From assembly GCA_021234155.1 (NCBI GenBank), contig JAJEKV010000514.1, forward strand, positions 1 through 64,000: DNA of 64,000 bases. Direction: 5' to 3'. Shown piece by piece: positions 1 through 13,779 of the stretch. The notes under the pieces are model-generated. The model had not been told where the DNA came from. It saw only the letters and a program-made list of their open reading frames with translations, and searched no databases. The position numbers and the translations under genes were made by a program. This stretch comes from Isoetes taiwanensis. Taxonomy: Eukaryota > Streptophyta > Lycopodiopsida > Isoetales > Isoetaceae. Within the stretch, counting starts at the first letter, position 1. Each line of letters starts with the position of its first letter.

Positions 1-949
1 ATGCAATGCATAAGAATGTAATCATCAAGGCGTACCACACTAACCGTCCAACAGAAAATTACACAAATTTGTGAGCGAAAATAACTTCTTGCAAAACATA
101 TACGATCAAGCACCTCCCATTTCGCATTGGGCAAACTCACCTTGCAAGTTGTGGTACACGCCACAACATAAAGTATGTATATGACCACGAGTGAACAAGG
201 AAAAATGCATCCTTATGAGGTCAAAATAAATTCTGGAGGGGCAATATCACAAACTATAACAAAAAGCTCCCATGTCGAACTCATCAAGTCTCGCATTCTG
301 CCAGTCAATCGCCAAACAAGTAAATTACTTTAAGCTTTGCATGTTTCTTGCAAGCTAAAAGATTTATATGAGAGGCAGTTCAAATTTTATTCTTGAACAT
401 ACATGTGGATGCGAGAACATACATATGGATGCGAGAGAGAAGATGGCTCTTCAACTTTGCCACACAAAAGAGCTTAGAATTAGTAGGCCAACATGGTTTC
501 AAATACAGATGTTTAGCCCTTCTTGTCTTACCATAATTGGATTAAGAAATACATTTTACATTTGATGCATAAATGGATTACAGTTGGATGTTCTTCTTGA
601 AGATGCTTTGAGAAACTGAATAGATCATTCTATATGATCATAAGCATTAAATGCTGGTTCCTGCATTTATCCTCTATAGACTCTATAGAGATTTTACTCT
701 CAACGTTATGGACCATGAGAAGCTTAAGAATTTCTTATGTACAAGCATCAACTAGTCCTATATACTTGCTTTTCGCATCTTCAGAAGCTTCAAGTTAAAG
801 TTGCCATTCTTGCTGCTAAGTACAAAACCAAACTAGTGTGCATCTTCTACTGGAGATTCTTGCATCATACCTTGCATGAAACAAAAAACAAATTTATGTA
901 TTCCTCAATGTTAATATATCCTTATCCTTGGCTCTCTGGAAAAAGATTG
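1..949. other. Noncoding stretch, nothing recognised
   Basis: AT-rich sequence with only short chance reading frames. I see no splice-bounded exon, RNA gene or terminal repeat here. Confidence 0.5.
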
Positions 950-954
950 CCTAC

Positions 955-2409
955 TGTGACGTCCCCTACTCGTATACGATGCACTCATCGTATACAAACA
1001 GGAGTTCATCCCCTATACCAGCTCCACGCTGATACAAGGCCCTCCACACATCACTGCAATCCAGTGGGAAGAATGAAGGTGTCATTTACCCTGTCTCCCT
1101 CAGGGCCTACCTAGCTGCGGAAGCGTAAACATATGTCAGTACATATAACATCAAAGCACATCATGACCATCTCGAAGAATGGCTCACCACATATCTGCAT
1201 AGACAAAGATCAACACAATACAAAGGAAGTTCCTACCCAAGGCTCAGACATAGGGATAGACTGACAAGCTTGGGCCTCCAGAGTTCATTGCAGACAGAAT
1301 CATGACAACGGATTGGGCTGGCATAAGAACATGGCTTAGGGTTGTCCACTCCATCCGCCCCTCCTATGCACACTTTGCAGAGTAGGTTGAAAAGTGTTGG
1401 GACCTGACTGTAGCCCGCCGGGTGCATAGCCAAAGGGGCTATTCCTGGGTTACATCTCCCCAGTCCCGATGGGGCAGGTAGGGATCACTCCCTCCAGAGA
1501 TCTACATGCTGACCCAAGGTGACTAGAGGGCCACTGCCCTTATTCGACTGAACCCACTGGAAGGTGAACTCCACCCCACGGGTGTCGAGCCCATGCCTTA
1601 CCCACACTCAGTGGCAAGCCATTAGACCTAGTCACTCTGATCCCCGGTAGCACTAACACACCATAGGGACCGGTTAAGGGTCAGAACACGAACCTCATTC
1701 TAAGCCAGTCTGGCCCCTTCACCCACAACCAGGTGGAGTTCTTGTACACAGGCCGAATTCTAGTAATGCACTAAGAGCTTTAAGTCTCTACCCAATACAA
1801 TGAGTCCACAGAATACATCCATCCATCATATGAACATAAATAATAAGAACTAATCTAATACATAGAGTTAGGTTCTTTAGTTAGAGTCAATCTCAGGATC
1901 TACTTGGCTACTAAGGGCGATTTAATAGGCTAAACCTACTGGTTCGAAGGCTGGAATAAGGTTTAGGCTATTCAATCGACCAAATACCTGATCCCTGGTT
2001 CCCTCCCCTTGATCCGAAGGCGTCCATGTCTCTGTTTTGCTTCGGGATGCGGCCAGAAGGATGATCTGACAAGCTGGGGCGCACGGGCAGATCGTGGGAG
2101 TTGGATTTGACTCCTCAGGCGCGCGTATCGGAGCTTGGAAGGTCTGTGGGCGAAAAGGGAAAAGTTAGGGTTTGGTGCCTTATGTAGGCTATCAGTTAGG
2201 TTTAGGGTTTCCATGACCCTTGGTCTACCTTTAATGGGTTAAAGGTCTAAAAGTGTGCACATTGCTAAGTGTGCGCACCATTGCAAGTTGCCCCCTAGGG
2301 CGACCTTGCTTGGGTACACATCGGCGTACACGTCGATTGGACGGCGTGTACGCGTGACGGTGCAGTACGGTATACGTCTTGAGACCATATATCGTACTAG
2401 AACGTCACA
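955..2409. mobile_element. Solo LTR of a retrotransposon with 5-bp target duplication
   Basis: The element starts TGTGACGT and ends ACGTCACA, the TG...CA ends of an LTR set in a perfect 8-bp terminal inverted repeat. The flanking 5 bp are identical: CCTAC at 950-954 and CCTAC at 2410-2414, the duplication left by a retroviral-type integrase. No internal region, primer-binding site or second LTR follows, so this is a solo LTR of 1455 bp, as left by LTR-LTR recombination. A short inverted repeat (CGTATACGATG, mirrored after a CACT loop) lies close to the left end. A length over 1.4 kb is more usual for Ty3/gypsy than copia, but the superfamily cannot be decided from an LTR alone. Small ORFs inside it are incidental. 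Confidence 0.88.
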
Positions 2410-2414
2410 CCTAC

Positions 2415-5400
2415 AGGCCAAAAAAGCGAGAACTTAAAGCAAAACCCTTGAGGCAACATTTTGGCAGCAATACTGAAAATATGCGAATATAACAAATCAA
2501 GCACAAAGAAATAACTTAATCCAAAGAAGCTGCTTCGTTCAAACAAAATCTAGAGCAGATTTAGCAATACGATCATGTTCATATATGGACTGCGCGTATG
2601 CATGCTTTATATGAACTGCTCACCAGCTGAAACACCATTCTTCTTCATCATCAGGGAAATTGTCCAACTATCATTGTACTTACAACTTCCCATTCTCCAT
2701 GGGTTTGCCATAATGCGGACTGCAATTCAATAGCAACCTTGCAATGAGCAGTATGCATGGATACAACAAAGTTGGTAGATAAGACTTCAAACGGGCCCTC
2801 TTTATCAAATTTTGTACACATTTTCATCTTCTTGCTTCCCTAGCTTCAGGAAAAAAAAGTACTTCATATACAACTGTTACATGCTGCATATCATCATGAA
2901 GGGATAATAAAGATGGAGAATTTTGAATGGCTTGACCTCATGACACTGACAAAAAATTACAGAGTACGGACATTGATTTGATCTGGGAACCATCGAGCTA
3001 ACAAAGTTCACCAAGGTAAACCAAAGGTGCTCATTGCATATGTCCAAAATGCACATTAAGAAATGGAAGAACCGGAATGGGCCTACTCTTAAAAAAAAAA
3101 CTAAGTTCTTCATCCTAGTATACCCTAAAGAAGCTAAAAGACTTTGTAACTTTAGAAAATCATCCGGACGCATATATCTACGACAGGATGTTGTTAATCC
3201 GGACCAAATTTGGTGGTTAATCCGGACAATATCGTGGTTAATCCAGCATTAGCCACCAAAAAGGAGGCGAGGGGATGTAAGCGTGTTCGGACAAGGATAT
3301 CTTCAAACTCATCATTTTTGGAGCTTGGTGGACGGTTTAATCTGGCTAGAACAAATCGTAACCGCGTTCCCCCGCCTCTAAAAGCTTGGATTATGAAGAA
3401 ATCGCTCCATTTGAGTTAGAATCGGCTGAATGAAAGCGTAAAACGTACTTTCTTTCGAGATTGAAACATAGCAGGTCAGATTGACCACATCCGCTTGGCA
3501 CGCAGGAAGAAATCAGGTATTGGACGTGTTCGGATCAAAGTGAATATGTTTGGGAAATAAAATGGCTGGCTTCAAACTCATGGGGCTCAAAATTTCATGC
3601 TTGGAATTAGAGACTTTGACAGAAATGCAAAACAAAACCAAAAGCTTTGGACCTACCTCAACCGCTTCGTTCAACCACTGCCTTGTATGATTCAACAAGA
3701 CACAAAGCATCAAATGCGTCAGAACCGCACAAAATACGAGAGCAAAATAGAAAGGTTAAACCGGCTCCTCTTCCTCTTGACCGTCGACTCGTAAACAATC
3801 ACAGATTCGAACCTGGTCCTTCAACGGATTTGTTGGCCCTCTTGCCTGCGAAGGAATGGGGCTGGATGACCGAGAGTTTACAGGCAGCAGCCAGTTTGGA
3901 GCAGTCACCAGCATATGCTAGGCATATGCCGGCATATACCTGGATATGCCCACGTACCCACATAAACGAGGGTTTGCCCCCTAGGGGCAACCCAAAAATA
4001 GTCAAGTGAAAGCTTAAAGAACTACTTAATTCAAAACTTTTGCCAAGTCCAAATACATGTAACTGTAATGATAATAATAACTTTAGCCAAATATATATCA
4101 TAAAATATTGTAAGATTTTGAAAAATAGCCAAATCATTTTTTATGAAAAAATATATACTGTGCTTAATTTTTTCCCTGCTTCTCTTGTATGAGAACTGCA
4201 TCGGTTGCAATCTGACTTGCATCTATTGCTAGTAACATATCATTTTCAGGATCTGAGAGTAAGGACTAGTGCCATTGTCAAGGCTTCCTTGAGCTTTTCG
4301 AAATGGACGATAATAAAGACAACTTCGAGACAATCTTAGTCACTTGGTGGGAGCCTATCCCTATGAGGAACCAGGTATTCCTGGCCAATTACGTCAACTT
4401 TTGGACGAAGAGATGAAGGCCAATGACCGTATAGAGATAGAGAGTATCGACTACGCTTAGAATCCTTCCAATAAGAAGAAGCTATCCAACGTTGTCAAGA
4501 TTCCTGTGCTTGTTGCCGAAGCATATCCGACACTCACTGGGGATGCATGTTAGTGTAAGAAAACTGTCATGGAAGCAAGGTTTTCATAAAAAGTCTACAA
4601 ATTCAGGTATTGTCCAAATTTAATGAAATTGTGTTTATACTCACATTCAGGCTTATGTTGGCCACTTTTGAGAAACTTAGCTAGAGGAGGAATGTATATA
4701 AGACACTGCAATATCGAATTAAGAAAACACATGTTATAGAGATTGTACAATCCAGCTCCCTGCAGATCAACATGTACAATTGCATTAGGGATTATTCACG
4801 AATCAATTCATCCGTAGACAAAAGGAGCAGGGAAGGAAAAAATTCACAATTTTCATCGAAGCTCCCCACTCAAGCATCTTCATGAACTCTTCATTATTTT
4901 CCCTTTGTGCCATCTTTTCCACTTTGTTCATACCCCTCTATGCCATCGTTTTCCCTTCATTAATTCCCCTTTCTCCATCATTTCCCCTTTGTTTTCGATT
5001 TCCCATTTTCAGGCCGAGACCTTTTTCCAAGTATACCACAGCTCATTACTATTCTCGTTACTTTTAGTACTATACCTATTTTGCTTTACACCATTCGGAA
5101 CAATCTTGTCATTTAAATCATTTAGAGGCTTGAGCTGCATCTGCCCCTGTAAGACTGAAAAATCTGATACTCGTTGAGCCGGATGAATCATGATCCAGCA
5201 GTGAATAAGTTTCCCATTTCCAAGTAATAAATTACTGGTTCCATTACTAGAGGAATGGGTAGTTCTAGGACCAGCCATATTTGAGTTCAGCTATGGTGAT
5301 GGCGACGGACATATACAGGCAGACTAACCTGCACCATCCTGTAACAGTACCCTAGAATCTGGACCCTAATCCCAAAATCTAGCTTTATCTGATGAAATTC

Positions 5401-8400
5401 AAGACCAGAACCCCAAAATGAGCCTTAAATCTACTGTAAACCTATTCTTGAGAAACCTAAATATAAGATCTTGAACTATAACAGAGCCATCATGAGCAAC
5501 CAGGATTTTCGAAATGCAAGTGTATTTCAGGTTTCACGTGTCCAAATATAGTATTCCTTTTCGTTACTATCTCCACTATTTAAACAAGAGAAATTTGCTA
5601 GTTTCTAATACACATGGAAAATCGGATATTATTTGGCCCTTTTGGATTAAAGAACTTTAATCCTTGTTTTTTGTGCTCGATCGTTCTCTCATCACTTATC
5701 ACACTTTTGCACATAACCGAGTATTTTAAAAATAATGTAAATTTTGCATATGAATATCAAGATTTTATCTTTATTATGGTAATGTACTACAATTTCAGTT
5801 ACTACTTCACTTCTATTTTTGGTTAAAAGTTATGTTCTCTTAAAATAAGAGTTCGCTTTAAAAATTCTAATTGGTTGAAAAAGTGTCACTTTGACACAGT
5901 CAGTTCTCTCTTTGCACAAAAAAAGTTTTACTAGTTGTGTGTGTGGGGAGGGGATAGTAAGGGTTTTTCAAAATTCAAAATATAGTTTTATGTCCTTCTT
6001 TTTTTATACCTCAATGTCGCCTTCTTTTTAGAAAAAGGGAATCTTTGAGAAATCTTCCTTTTGCTGCCAGATGATTTGCTCTCGTTTAATATGCAATAGT
6101 GTTCATTTTGTTGGAAATGGGATGTTAGCATCTTGACATTCCAAGAACATCGTCAATATCGTCTCATCCTTATTTGTCCAACTATGCTTTCGTATGGCGA
6201 TTGCTGTTCGATTCCATCTAGGCTTGGGCCTTTTGGAGTTGCCTAGTTGCTTTGACGTGGATGCTTGGTGCTGTGTATTGGTTGTATGTATGTGCTTTTT
6301 TTCAAGAAAGCAACCCTGTAAATACAGGAAGAAATCCAAAAACTTGCTTGCTTGTGGAGGAAGAAATGCTTGGTCACATTTTTATTTAGCCGTCATAAAT
6401 GCACCATAAATGCATCTAACACATGTGCTTATCACTTTTAACATAAAACACACATGTCGATTGCACTAAATTAGTAAAGAAGAAATAATGAGAACAGAAA
6501 AGGCAAAAGAATTAGATAGGAAGGATAACAAACGTAGCAACTTATAAGCTGAGCAATTAATGGACTTATAATGCACCACCTCTTTAAACCCTATCACAAC
6601 CTACATTTCTAACTATTTTGAGGGGGACAATTATAGCGGTCCACGTTAGTGTGCATCAACCCATTTGCAATGGTTTGGAAAGCATATAGTTGTTGCAGAT
6701 CCTATTTTTGGGCTTTATGGATGGTAAACCATTGTGTATGACAAAGATAGGGTTATGTTAGTTTTCTACTGTTGGTATTTCGGATGTTGTGCACCAAATT
6801 TTTTTAGCAGCATCAGCACCGATTCCCACATCAGCACACTCTTGCTCTGCAAACCCAGAACATGCAGCAATCTGCGAGCTCATCTCTATGGCACTAGAGA
6901 AAGATATGCTACTGTAGTTCTTCTCAGGTTGCTTCGATTTCCTATGTTCCAAACCAGTAAGGCTTCTACGATGCTTTATTCTTTGCCACTGGATTATCCT
7001 CTGCATTCTTAACAATTTTATGGTGTGCATGCAGCTCTTTCTGCTTGAAGGATCAAATGTGGTATTCAATATTTATTGTATTGCATCTACCGAGAATGAA
7101 AGCTTCTAACTCTGCCTCGATCCTTTTTGGCTATCGGTTGGAGTTTTTTCTAATCATACTATAAAATGTGATAAGGAGCTGCCCAAGCACTAGAAGGTTG
7201 AACAGAGAACTAAAGTTTGCACTTTATAATTCTCTGCAGGGACCCATCAAACTCACATCAGATAGGTTACATGATTTTAAAGACCTGATCGCCTGGCTAA
7301 GTTTCACAAGGTAAGCTATTAAGCAGTTCCTCTCTGTTTTCTTATGTTCATTTATTTTGCAATTTCGAAATGTCAACCATATAGCTAAAGCTATGTTTTG
7401 CTCTTAATTTATGAACTAGAAGTATATCCTGCTAAAGAATGCTTTATTTATGCATTTTTGGAATGTCAACCGTATAGGTAAAGCTATGTTTTGTTCTTAG
7501 TTTATGAACTAGAAGTATTTCCTGCTAAGGAATGCTTTATTTATGCATTGCTCATTTCTAAAGTCTTGTTAGCATAACAAAGATGACCATCTGAAATACC
7601 TTGCACAGTGAACGTGTTACATCCAGATAAAAACGTTCTGATATCTAACAGAATCTAATTTGTTGAGTTTCTTCTGAGCTGAAGTCAGACTTGACTGCAT
7701 TCTTAGTCAAACCCCTAAATCCAATGATTCATCTTGATCATGTGCTGCAGTTGAACTTACAGATATTGCTTTTGACAAATGTTATTTTGTGCTTGATGCC
7801 TCAATACTAGTACACCATAAGCAACATATGTGAAATGAATTATGCTCAGAGATGTATTTCATTTAGCTTGTGTACAGTAGATGGGTTTCTTGCAAGGGAA
7901 GATTCATTAGGTGCAATCTGGAAGATGTCTGGTTCCCACAGCATTGGTCCTTTAAGAGTTATGGCATGCACATTAAGGTATAATCTAAATGGTGCAGTTA
8001 GTGCTGCACTTTAAAATATATATTTGCTCTCAACAAAGCAACACGATATACAATTTCTTTCAAAATGGAGAACAAACTATCTTTGTGGTAACATGGCTGT
8101 CGTTTGGAACAAGTAGAGTTTGGCATAGCAACAAGTGGAGTTGGTATGGTTGAAAACATAATGTTGTACTTAGCCGCAGAGATGCAATGGTAATGATATG
8201 CAGCATGTTTTGCTGATGAGCTAATCAATGCAGCTATATGGATAGTGAAGCATGCAATCATGCAAGTTCAAAATGAAGCAACTATCGACAGATAAAATAC
8301 CTGGATTTAGAACACTCGCTATGTAAGTTATATAACTGGAGCTACTTTATCTAATTGAAGCTATGGTGTAGGGTTATGAGTCGGCAATAGTGGCGATATT

Positions 8401-8782
8401 AGCAATAGTGGCGATATTGATAGTATTGGTAGTGGACATTAGTTTTGTGGTTCAACTAATTTCAAGATTGAAGCAAATATGATGGGACATTAAAAGTGGA
8501 CGAATCTTCCTCCTGGAAAACAAGGTGAATATGTCTCCGAGATCACCCAATAATGAAAGTTAAAAAGTAAATCCATTGATTGAATTCTATGCTATCTTAA
8601 CAAGCAGTCGGTGCATCCGTTGATATGGAGCGTTGGTTGCAGTTGGTTGCAGCTTGTTTATTCCGCCATCACCTATCTCAATTCCTTCAATCCTTTGGGT
8701 TCTCGCACTACGTACTCCAATGCCACATTAAAAGGTAAGGTATTTCTTATGAAGAAAGGAGGTTCTGGGCCGGAAACATTAG
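2415..8782. other. Long noncoding stretch
   Basis: No gene could be supported. It holds a pyrimidine-rich patch near 4870-5030, a 93-bp tandem duplication (listed separately) and many short chance ORFs. The minus-strand frame 6758-7069 (103 aa) has protein-like composition in its second half (FSSAIEMSSQIAACSGFAEQ), so it may be an exon remnant, but no family is recognised and no splice sites define it. Confidence 0.45.
7366..7551. repeat. 93-bp tandem duplication
   Basis: Two adjacent copies with a period of 93 bp. Each begins near AATGTCAACC and ends at TTTATTTATGCATT, with a few substitutions between them. No coding capacity is apparent; it is a local duplication in noncoding DNA. Confidence 0.8.
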
Positions 8783-8940
8783 TAATGATGTTTTCCTTTG
8801 TTTCACCGAATAGAAGGAAAACAAAGTTCTAGAACTACGATGCAAGATGCAGTTAGTTATTTTGTCAGTTCTTAGATCTCTATTTATCTTCTTGGTCGCC
8901 CCTTTCTTCTTCATCAGCTCTCTCGTAGCATCTCCTTTCC
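8783..8940 (+). repeat. Dispersed repeat A, partial copy
   Basis: This ~158-bp segment, from AATGATGTTTTCC to CTCCTTTCC, matches the segments at 13780-13988 (plus), 15003-15210 (minus) and 16894-17101 (minus). It contains one TTCTAGAA palindrome near 8826. Sequence on either side is unrelated to the other copies apart from a CCCCGGG patch. It is probably a fragment of the same element family that built the palindrome downstream. Confidence 0.8.
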
Positions 8941-11900
8941 CCGGGGGCTTCACCCCTTTATATAGAGCATATGGCATGTGCGTGCAAGGGGTCGACTGAA
9001 ACCCCCCTGTATACGGCTTTTTGCGGGCGAAACCCCCCAACCATACGTATATATGAATTTTAATTTTTGGCCCCTTATCCGTACATGTACTCCAGTCCCA
9101 ACTAGCAATCCATATACCCTTATCCGTACATGTACTCCAGTCACTTTCGATTTCTAATAATCTTTTCAAATATCTAGTTAATTGTTCACCACAAATGTGC
9201 ATTTTTTATGACAGTGCCCCAACACTATTGTGCATAAGTAAAAGGACGCATGTTCATTAGGGTGTGCCTTAATCAATAGAGATGACTTTAATATATATGA
9301 TGAAGATAAGCACATTAACTCTTCACAATGTTGTGAAATCCAAGGGAACAACATTGGCCCTAAACTCTTGCAAGTGCAAATAGAGGTTTCCACGAATTGA
9401 GATGGCACAGATGGCAAACGATAATATGCTCGTAAGAGACTTATATCCACCCCTTGCAATGTGAATTTGAAGTTTAGTGGAATTCAAAGGACAACTCCTA
9501 GATTTGGTTTACCAACTTGTGAAACAACTACTTTATTTTATATTAACTCTAAGAAGTGATGAGGATGAACCGCTAAGGGTATGTAAGATATTAATACGAC
9601 AAAATAGCAAAATGTGCTTTGAAGAAAAGAAGCATTTTTAACCTCATTAGACTAGGAGTACACACCACACCAAAATGGGTGCTTTGAAGAAAGAAATCAG
9701 CAAGCTATTTGCACTTCATTTATGTAAAACATTATGGAGTAACTACAAAGAGATATTTTCCCTAGTAGCTTGTATTCTTCAATCCGTTGCCATCGAACAA
9801 CAAAACTTGTAGTGCTGGAATAACTTTTATTACATTATTACCGAGAGAACTAAATGGCACAATATGCTCACTCAGAAAAAGACAATATTTGTGTATCGAC
9901 ATTTGTATGCGATATAATATTTTTTTATGACATGTTTCACTATTATTTGGAACCACAATTATCATGAAGTACTTCCTTTTATTTCCTTCGTTTCTTTCCT
10001 CTACTTGAGTTTCTCCTCTTTGTAATGCCTCAAAAAACGTTGGTTTCAAATTCAAATTCAAATTCTTATCGTTTTGAATGAAAATGTTCAATTGCCCGAG
10101 GATATCAAATCCCAAATATGACTTGGAAGATGTCCAACAACCGTATTTAAGCCCCGCCATTTAAACAATTGGGCTCCAAATCAGAATCCTCCAAAGAATC
10201 TCTTATGTTCGACAATGTGGCGTTGAGCTTGTCACAACATCTTATCTTGTTGCAAGACATCTATGGCATTGTTATACTGAATCGGAATACATGGATGCCT
10301 CTCAAAACCCGAAATCTTCTACCAAGATCTGAATAAAGTTCACCACATGAGAAACACCACATGAGAAACCCACCATGTAACTCAAGCATGGACAATTCGT
10401 GTAAAATGAATGCAACGATTATAAATGTAATACCATTGAAAAGATGGCCTTATGCATACACAAACATAGTGGCAACTCTTGACTTGATCAAGATGCATAT
10501 GCACGAACTAAAAACCGTAAATCTATGAGCTCACTTCTTTATCTTTGTCACCAGCAACTTGCTTCCCATGTTTGTCATAAGCTGCAAATATCTATAAGTC
10601 AACAAGAAAAAAATTCACAATCCAGTTAATTGACGCCATTAACAAGGCAAGCACGTCCCCTAAGGCAACAAATACCGACATCGATTATCTGAATCGTGAC
10701 TTGCACGAAGGCATTATCCGATTCTTTTCCTCAAGTCCAATCCGCATTTACGGATAATGTATAATGTATAATGTATAATGTATAATGTTTGCTCATATGT
10801 ATAATGTAGACACACTCATTCATACCAGACGTGCTTTCACCGTCACCATTTCCTTAATTGGTCCAACCATTTCCCAATGCAACTTTTTCCGAGCCTAGCT
10901 TCTCGATGTTTCAATTCATTCTTCATCAACTACATCCAAAAGTCCAAGTTTAGGTGGAAAGAAGTGAAACATGAGCTTTATTGAGGTATAACATGACATT
11001 CTATAACGAAAAACAAATCCTTTTCTCGCATTACAATTATGTGCTTTTATGTGTGCTCTCGTTATCCTTGAATAACACTCGCATAATCCCTTCAGCAAAT
11101 ATCAAGATGACGGTGAGTATATTCTCCTAAAGAAGACAAACAACGATGCTTACAGCTATTACACTTCTATAAATTTGGAGGCGAGACCATTATCTTGCCG
11201 GAGCAGAGACACATGGAATGTTTGAGAAGGCAAACATTTGAGTATCCGCGAATGACAAAAAAGCAAGAACTAAATATTAAGATCCGCTTTTAGCAAAACA
11301 TGTAGCTTTTAAATGAGAAGACTTTTGCATGTGAAGGAAGCCGGATATAGTTGCCATAGCCATGTTTCATTTATCCGCCAAGGTCAAACATTGGCAAAAC
11401 CTCCTCTAGCACCGCCCAAAACTGCCAAACACATTATCTCGCACTCTTTGTACAAGGATACAAAACATAATAGAATAGAACTCAGACTTCTAGTGTGCTT
11501 AAGGAGAGCCTCTGTTGGAGCTAGAGCCACCGCAATCAAACTTAAAAAGCTTTTAAATACAAAAGATTTCGGAGCAATCCACTAAATTCCAAGGAGAGAG
11601 AAGATTTGAAGCAAAGTAAACATAAAAACAAAGCAAGAAACACACAAAGATTGCATAAACATTGAAGCGAGAAAGTAAAGAGATTTAATCGATTCACGGA
11701 CTTTGTAAATGCCGGATTAACTCGCACCTTAGTTTAGCGATTGCTCCAGCTTTTAGTTTAGCGATTGCTCCAGCTCCAAGCTCCCTCCTCGATTTAACAA
11801 AGAAAATAAGACTTAATCTTCCGTTTGCCTACGCAAGAGCAAAACGATGCCTAACTGCTATTGATATATATCCTTTGTAGATCCAAATAAAAGCCCTACC

Positions 11901-12078
11901 CTACCCCGGATCCATGCGGGGCCATTTATTCCAACAACCCCTACCGCTTTGAGTAATTGCTAGAACTTGGTTTTTTCGTACAACCAACCCATACGCCTAC
12001 GGACCCCTTTGCCAATTAAAACCCCCTACCAAATTACGATGTTGGTCTATACGGGTTCTTAATGGTGAAGTCCCCGGG
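8941..12078. other. Noncoding stretch with short repeats
   Basis: No gene is supported. CCCTTATCCGTACATGTACT occurs twice about 45 bp apart (near 9074 and 9119). A heptamer microsatellite is listed separately. Just left of the palindrome arm, GGTGAAGTCCCCGGG resembles the sequence next to the 8.8-kb copy of repeat A. Confidence 0.45.
10754..10788. repeat. (ATAATGT)n microsatellite
   Basis: Five consecutive near-perfect copies of ATAATGT, with one more isolated copy about 12 bp further on. Confidence 0.9.
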
Positions 12079-12171
12079 CTCCTTTCCTTCTTCCTATGGT
12101 TGGGCCTTTGTCGTGCTTCGTGTTCCTTTTCTTAATCTATAGTTTTTTCTGGTGCATCCACGCTGCTGGCT

Positions 12172-12708
12172 ATGGCCCCAAAAACTGGCGCGTTAAAATT
12201 TAGGAAGAGGCATGCAGTTGACTCTTTTGAGCAGATTCCGGCATGGCTTGGAGCCATGGAGGGCAGACTGGAAGCTAAGGTAAACGATCTGAATGAACTT
12301 ATAGAGAGCAGGTTGCAGGCTAGGTTGGACGAGTTGAATGGCACAAAGGCAGAGATTATTGTGGCCTTTGTGGCCTTGGAGTCCAAGATTTCGTCTCTTC
12401 AAGAGGAGATCCAGCAGAAGAGCAGGAGAGCGAGAGCCCCTCTCCTAAAGTATCATGAGAATATAAAACAGTTTGATGTTTTGAATCAATTGGAGAACTG
12501 CTTTGCAGATATAGAGCGTCATTTACAGTTGCATAAATCCCTGGATGCAACAGCCAAGGGCATCATCGATAGAGGTAACTCTTTGTTTGCTAACAGGAAG
12601 AATATTATCTGCATCAGGGATAGGGAGGAACCAAGGGTTGCGGATTTCTACGAAATGGGGGATTTAACCCTTTTTTATTTGAAGAACGACACAAAAATGG
12701 GGCTTTAG
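12172..12708 (+). CDS. 178-aa coiled-coil protein in the left palindrome arm
   Basis: The frame starts at ATG 12172 (MAPKTGALKFRKRHAVDSF...). Residues about 25-85 have heptad-like spacing with many Glu, Lys, Arg, Leu and Ile (MEGRLEAKVNDLNELIESRL), so a coiled coil is likely. There is no signal peptide or membrane segment. The right arm carries the same ORF, also open over 178 codons, differing by substitutions, small in-frame indels and a different C-terminus, so the frame survived after duplication. I recognise no family. A short gag-like or accessory protein of a retroelement, or a captured host exon, are both possible. GT/AG-like borders downstream (TTTTCAG before 12918, TTAACAG before 12993) allow further exons. 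The position between repeat-A copies suggests the ORF belongs to the mobile unit; this is inference. Confidence 0.5.
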   Translation: MAPKTGALKFRKRHAVDSFEQIPAWLGAMEGRLEAKVNDLNELIESRLQARLDELNGTKAEIIVAFVALESKISSLQEEIQQKSRRARAPLLKYHENIKQFDVLNQLENCFADIERHLQLHKSLDATAKGIIDRGNSLFANRKNIICIRDREEPRVADFYEMGDLTLFYLKNDTKMGL

Positions 12709-13779
12709 GATCTGTGGTTAGTTTGTCATAAGACTCGGAAGGTTGTGGGTTTTAAAACCTATTCTAGCTTCTTCAGTAAGGATAATTTTGGTTCAGTCCA
12801 CTTATTTCAATTGCTCTGCTTAATTTCGTTTGCTGGTTGAGTAATAAGGTTTTCCTTCTGGCTGTATAAGACACAGAGTTTCAGGAAGAAGGTTGCAGTA
12901 ACAGTTGGGCTTTTCAGGGCTTGTTCCTCTTAATGATTTTTTTCTCTGTCAATTCTTGTATCTACTTTCGTTGCACTTATTTCTCTTAACAGTTGTCATA
13001 TACTCGGTCTATGGCTGTGGACGATTTGGTGATTCAGAACCATTTGGCAAGGAAGTCCAGCCATATTCGGAGATTTGTGATAAATGAAACCCCCCTTTTG
13101 CATGTTTTCTGCTGCTATTTACCATAACTTGAGGGCTTCGCAGTCTTTGTATTCCAGATTTACAGTCTTAGAACTCCAGATTCAAGCCGGAAGCATGCCA
13201 AGATCGTGGTTCAGATCTTCGGGTCTTGGCAAAGTCATAACCATTTATGTTGTTTGGTTCTTCTTCGTTACTTTCACTATCTTTTCCTTTCTCTTAATTA
13301 CCCTCTGTAATATTCTTGCCTTTTTTTTTTTTTTAAAGACACATTGTGTCGCACGTTAACATGTTAATGTGGATTTATTTTAATAACGCATAATGTCTTC
13401 TATATGCTTGCTTAAATCTATTCAGGTTAATGGGCCTATTTTATTTCAAGGGATTTAAGGACATGTTATAGTTATAACCTTCTGGTTGGTTTGTTACTAC
13501 TTGTATGAGGTTGTGGCCCGAACATTGTTTTCGGCTACGTATGGTTGATTTGATGCGCCTTAAGGAAGCGGTATGGTTATTTACCTGGGCCTTGTGCCTC
13601 CCAACCTTAAGCCCAACTTTCACCAAAGGTATTTTCCCCGTTTTCTATACCACTTGTTTCCTATGTTCACTAAGAGTCAATTTCCTTTCAGAAGTTTGGA
13701 AAGTAGGTTACCTTCTACTCTTTTGCTCTTGGGCCAAGCTTAATTAGATTGCACTGCTTTCGTTCTGCCTCTTCTTCAG

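Noticed and set aside
3597-4137. Overlapping 60-120 aa frames on both strands
   Set aside because: No recognisable motif, no splice or promoter context; chance frames in moderately GC-rich sequence.
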